Translations under genes and position numbers: made by a program
Notes under the pieces: model-generated
The model's input: only the letters and a program-made list of their open reading frames with translations
Told to the model about the DNA's origin: nothing
Database searches by the model: none
NCBI GenBank assembly: GCA_003387805.1
Contig: QGSR01000080.1
Location: forward strand, 1-7,800
Source: Bacillota bacterium
GTDB lineage: Bacteria; Bacillota; Limnochordia; Limnochordales; ZCTH02-B6
Direction: 5' to 3'
Length of the DNA stretch: 7,800 bases
Shown here: piece after piece, positions 7,736 to 7,800 of the stretch
How the letters are laid out: the number at the start of each line of letters is the position of its first letter
Numbering within the stretch: position 1 is the first letter of the stretch

Positions 7736-7800
7736 GGCGCGGCCCCCCACCGGCGCCCCCGCCCGCGCGGGGCTGGCTGGGGCGGGTCTTCCTCCGCGGG
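7408..7800. other. Very GC-rich right flank
   Basis: Apart from the doubtful small gene, this stretch holds only GC-rich low-complexity DNA with many short palindromes (for example CCCCGCGGGG at about 7717-7726). A plus-strand frame from ATG 7556, with AGGTGG five bases upstream, runs off the edge and is Pro/Arg/Ala-rich (MNTPGRLACGCPAASARPSS); I do not regard it as a gene. A minus-strand tail (PAEEDPPQPAPRGRGRRWG) ending at 7732 could be the last codons of a gene beyond the window. Confidence 0.3.

Noticed and set aside
7556..7800. Plus-strand frame from ATG 7556 running off the window
   Set aside because: Despite an AGGTGG five bases upstream, the product is Pro/Arg/Ala low-complexity and third-position G/C is not raised. 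Chance in GC-rich DNA is more likely.

Overview
The window looks like a stretch of a GC-rich Gram-positive chromosome. The base composition is strongly G+C, with codon third positions mostly G or C. Ribosome binding sites are of the AGGAGG type, GTG starts are frequent, and sigma-A promoters have 17-base spacers. An S-box (SAM-I) riboswitch followed by an intrinsic terminator controls methionine genes, which is the classic Firmicutes arrangement. I would guess a deep-branching, high-GC Firmicutes lineage (Symbiobacterium/Thermaerobacter/Limnochordia type). The lineage is an inference; no marker gene in the window fixes it.

Left part (1-1100): one plus-strand membrane gene of the DoxX family (240-797), followed by about 300 bases without a gene that contain two GC hairpins.

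Centre left (1102-4115): a methionine transcription unit. A near-consensus promoter (1102-1130) drives a long leader holding a SAM-I riboswitch (1178-1306) and a terminator (1338-1363). After a further GC-rich leader segment come metY (O-acetylhomoserine sulfhydrylase) and metX (homoserine O-acyltransferase), overlapping by 11 bases. Together MetX and MetY turn homoserine plus acyl-CoA plus sulfide into homocysteine, and high SAM should stop transcription before either gene. A strong hairpin at 4093-4115 separates this unit from a convergent minus-strand small gene.

Centre (4145-4630): a conserved-looking 69-residue protein of unknown function on the minus strand. Its promoter region overlaps a perfect 9+9 inverted repeat. 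Divergent from it is a complete tRNA-Arg(ACG) gene with its own promoter, encoded CCA and a 15-bp terminator hairpin that can serve both strands.

Centre right (4658-5558): a minus-strand cassette of three small genes of unknown function, in transcription order 5558 to 4658. They are linked by a GTGA overlap and a 41-base gap. Their products are rich in Asn and alternating Val, two share a similar C-terminal pattern, and one has an Ala/Gly/Ser-rich disordered linker. This is the most interesting unexplained unit in the window.

Right part (5683-7800): a minus-strand secreted protein of about 490 residues with a signal peptide and a PPC-type (bacterial pre-peptidase C-terminal) domain, but no recognisable protease domain. 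It is followed by a terminator. The last 400 bases are very GC-rich and hold at most a doubtful, possibly frameshifted minus-strand small gene.

No mobile element, CRISPR array or phage gene was seen.
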